Below are positions 62,258-64,000 of a stretch of 64,000 nucleotides of DNA, one piece after another. This DNA comes from Cyanoderma ruficeps. Taxonomy: Eukaryota; Chordata; Aves; Passeriformes; Timaliidae. Below the pieces are notes generated by a model, which had not been told where the DNA came from, did not search any database, and worked only from the letters and a program-made list of their open reading frames with translations. The stretch is taken from assembly GCA_008694505.1 (NCBI GenBank), contig VZDJ01000594.1, positions 15,003,668-15,067,667 of the forward strand, read 5' to 3'. Numbering within the stretch: position 1 is the stretch's first letter; each line of letters begins with the position of its first letter. The translations under genes and the position numbers were made by a program.

Positions 62258-64000
62258 CTTCAAAGATAAAAAATTATCAACAATGAGCAGATCAAAACAA
62301 ACCAACCATTTAAAAGGGCCTTATTACAGGGCTCTAATAGACTGTGCATTCCCTGCAATTTTAAGGAGTTAAGGGTTGAGCCTGATCTTATGGCTCAGAG
62401 TAGCACGGCACGTGTCAGAACATCTTTTGAGGCATTATTTTCAAAACAGACAGCTGTTTCTTCCAGTGAGTCTGAACTCCTCTCTAACAGTTTTGAAAAA
62501 ACCATACATGCAAAAATGTACCTCAGTCTGCAATGTCTATGCCATGTAGATTAGGGATCAGTATATTTACTAAGAATTGTTATTTAAGGAATACCACGAC
62601 TAAAACATTACAGTCAAATTTTCATTCTTTTTTATGTTTTATTTGGAAATAAGGCCTATATATTTACTTAAAATTATATTTCACAAGAATTCTTATTCTC
62701 AATAAGAATTATTAAGAGCAGCAACTTTTTTAGGTGGAGGAGGGTGGTTGAAATAGCTCACTTAAAGCACCTGTATAAAACATATGTGCACGTTGGATGT
62801 AAAATCATAGAATGTTGCGTTTTATACTTGGAATCAAATCCTGATTCTTGTTCTATTATTTTTTGACTGCTGGAAAACCAGTTTATCTAAACCAGAGTTT
62901 AATCTAAAAATCCTTCCTACATCCTATCAAATATAGGAATATTTTGATGGGTTTCATTCAGGCTGATGCTGAAGCACCCTGGGCCCTGGATCCAATGACA
63001 GGCAGACTGGTTCATTTCAAGGAAGGCTATATACAAGTTAAACCCAAAATAGTAATAAATATTGGAAAGCAGAAGGGTTTCTACAATTATTTGCCCATCT
63101 AGGTTTCTAAGTCTGGTTGAGGTTGTATTTCTCTCAAATTGATACAGAAATACCCTATTTCTGCTCATGAACATAAAACATGACAGAAAAACAAGTGGAA
63201 GTCTGAACATAACTAGGTAGGGGAACCAGCTTTTCCCTTCTCTGTATTGCTGACCTAATTTATGTAACTGTGGGGTTTTTTTTCAGGAAATTGTCAATAT
63301 TTACAAAAGTTTTACCTATTTAGTCTTTCTTAACTACAACACACAATCTTGTCTCACAGATTGTATTTTATTATTATTCATTATTATTATTATTATTTTT
63401 ATGTAATGTGAGAGACTTACATAATACTTTACAGCTGGTAGAATATTTATTCAGAGGATGAATTGAAATCCCTGCCCCAAAGAGCTTACAGTCTAAAGGC
63501 ACAAATAAGTACAGAACAGCTAAAAGGTGGGGAGTGCAGCTGCATGGTATAGCTCCTAACCATGCAGAGTTGGAAATGGATCAGCAGAAGGTGCCTGCAG
63601 GAGACTGAAGGCAATGCCATTATAAGTGTAAGACAATCACGGAAAAAGATGTAAAGTCATGAGGGAGTACATGAATTGGATAGGATAGAGAAATCTGCAA
63701 TGAGTATGTGGAGAGCAAGACAGCAATGAAAGAAATCATAGGAAGGTAAAACCATTAGTGGAGCATTGTGTCCAGGGAACCGCAAACCATTGCAAAAGAA
63801 TCAGAGGCATCTTAAAAAAGAAGATAATTTATAGCCAGTGATAGTTATTATGGCAGCAGCAGCTTGGGGAGACTCTGAGAAGCGTGGGAAAAGGAAAAGA
63901 AATTATTAGTTACCGCTGGGAATGATCATCAGCATATAGAGTACACCTGATGACATTGGTAAAAATTTAATCTTGGAAATATTGCAGAGGAAAAGATGGA
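62258..64000 (-). other. GCG intron upstream of GLP-2 exon (partial)
   Basis: At least 1.74 kb. I searched the minus strand for a GLP-1-like segment (HAEGT..., WLV.GRGRR) and found none. The 97-codon frame at 62917-63210 has no splice or family support. An ancient repeat lies at about 63370-63530. Confidence 0.6.
63370..63530 (+). repeat. Ancient amniote dispersed repeat with (TTA)n head
   Basis: A (TTA)n run at about 63369-63398 is followed by ctttacagctggtagaat, then tccctgccccaaagagctta and cagtctaa, then agtacagaacagctaaaaggtgg. The tccctgccccaaagagcttacagtctaa block recurs in amniote genomes (turtle, crocodile, bird) as part of an old interspersed repeat, as I recall. The family name is not certain. 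Confidence 0.5.

Noticed and set aside
62917..63210. 97-codon minus-strand frame in the GCG intron, considered as a hormone exon
   Set aside because: No glucagon-family signature (HxxGTxTSD), no dibasic site pattern, and no phase-compatible splice sites.

Overview
The window is vertebrate nuclear DNA, almost certainly from a bird. It has small exons with GT/AG borders in AT-rich introns, two 3'-anchored CR1 LINE copies of the avian kind, and a proglucagon GLP-2 exon that is chicken-like (from memory, no alignment run). The species cannot be named. There is one unresolved base (N) at 58887 inside a poly-T run. No prokaryotic feature, CRISPR array, tRNA or rRNA was seen.

Layout: (1) 1-13.6 kb, + strand: the last five coding exons and the long 3' UTR of SLC4A10 (sodium-driven bicarbonate transporter), ending in the Glu-Thr-Cys-Leu PDZ-ligand tail. 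(2) 13.6-16.5 kb: a convergent intergenic spacer. (3) 16.5-55.9 kb, - strand: a complete DPP4 (dipeptidyl peptidase 4) gene. All 26 coding exons can be placed with consistent phase; they sum to 2268 nt, i.e. 755 residues plus stop. The catalytic triad, double-Glu motif and signal anchor are intact. The first exon lies in a CpG-rich, GC-box promoter. (4) 56-61 kb: intergenic DNA with short tandem repeats and a poly-T run. (5) 61.1-62.3 kb, - strand: the last two coding exons of GCG (proglucagon), carrying all of GLP-2. The GLP-1, glucagon and signal-peptide exons lie beyond 64 kb.

This matches the conserved vertebrate order SLC4A10-DPP4-GCG (then FAP and IFIH1 in mammals). DPP4 removes N-terminal dipeptides ending in Ala or Pro. 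The GLP-2 here begins His-Ala-Asp, so a protease gene sits directly beside the gene for one of its classic substrates, in the same orientation.

Introns and spacers hold two CR1 fragments, three likely ancient amniote SINE/MIR-like relics, one possible LTR-like segment, and simple repeats. I found no clearly new biological system. The most useful leads are a pair of in-frame acceptors in DPP4 exon 5, divergence in the segment that binds adenosine deaminase in mammals, alternative 3' ends of SLC4A10 and GCG, and the old repeat relics.
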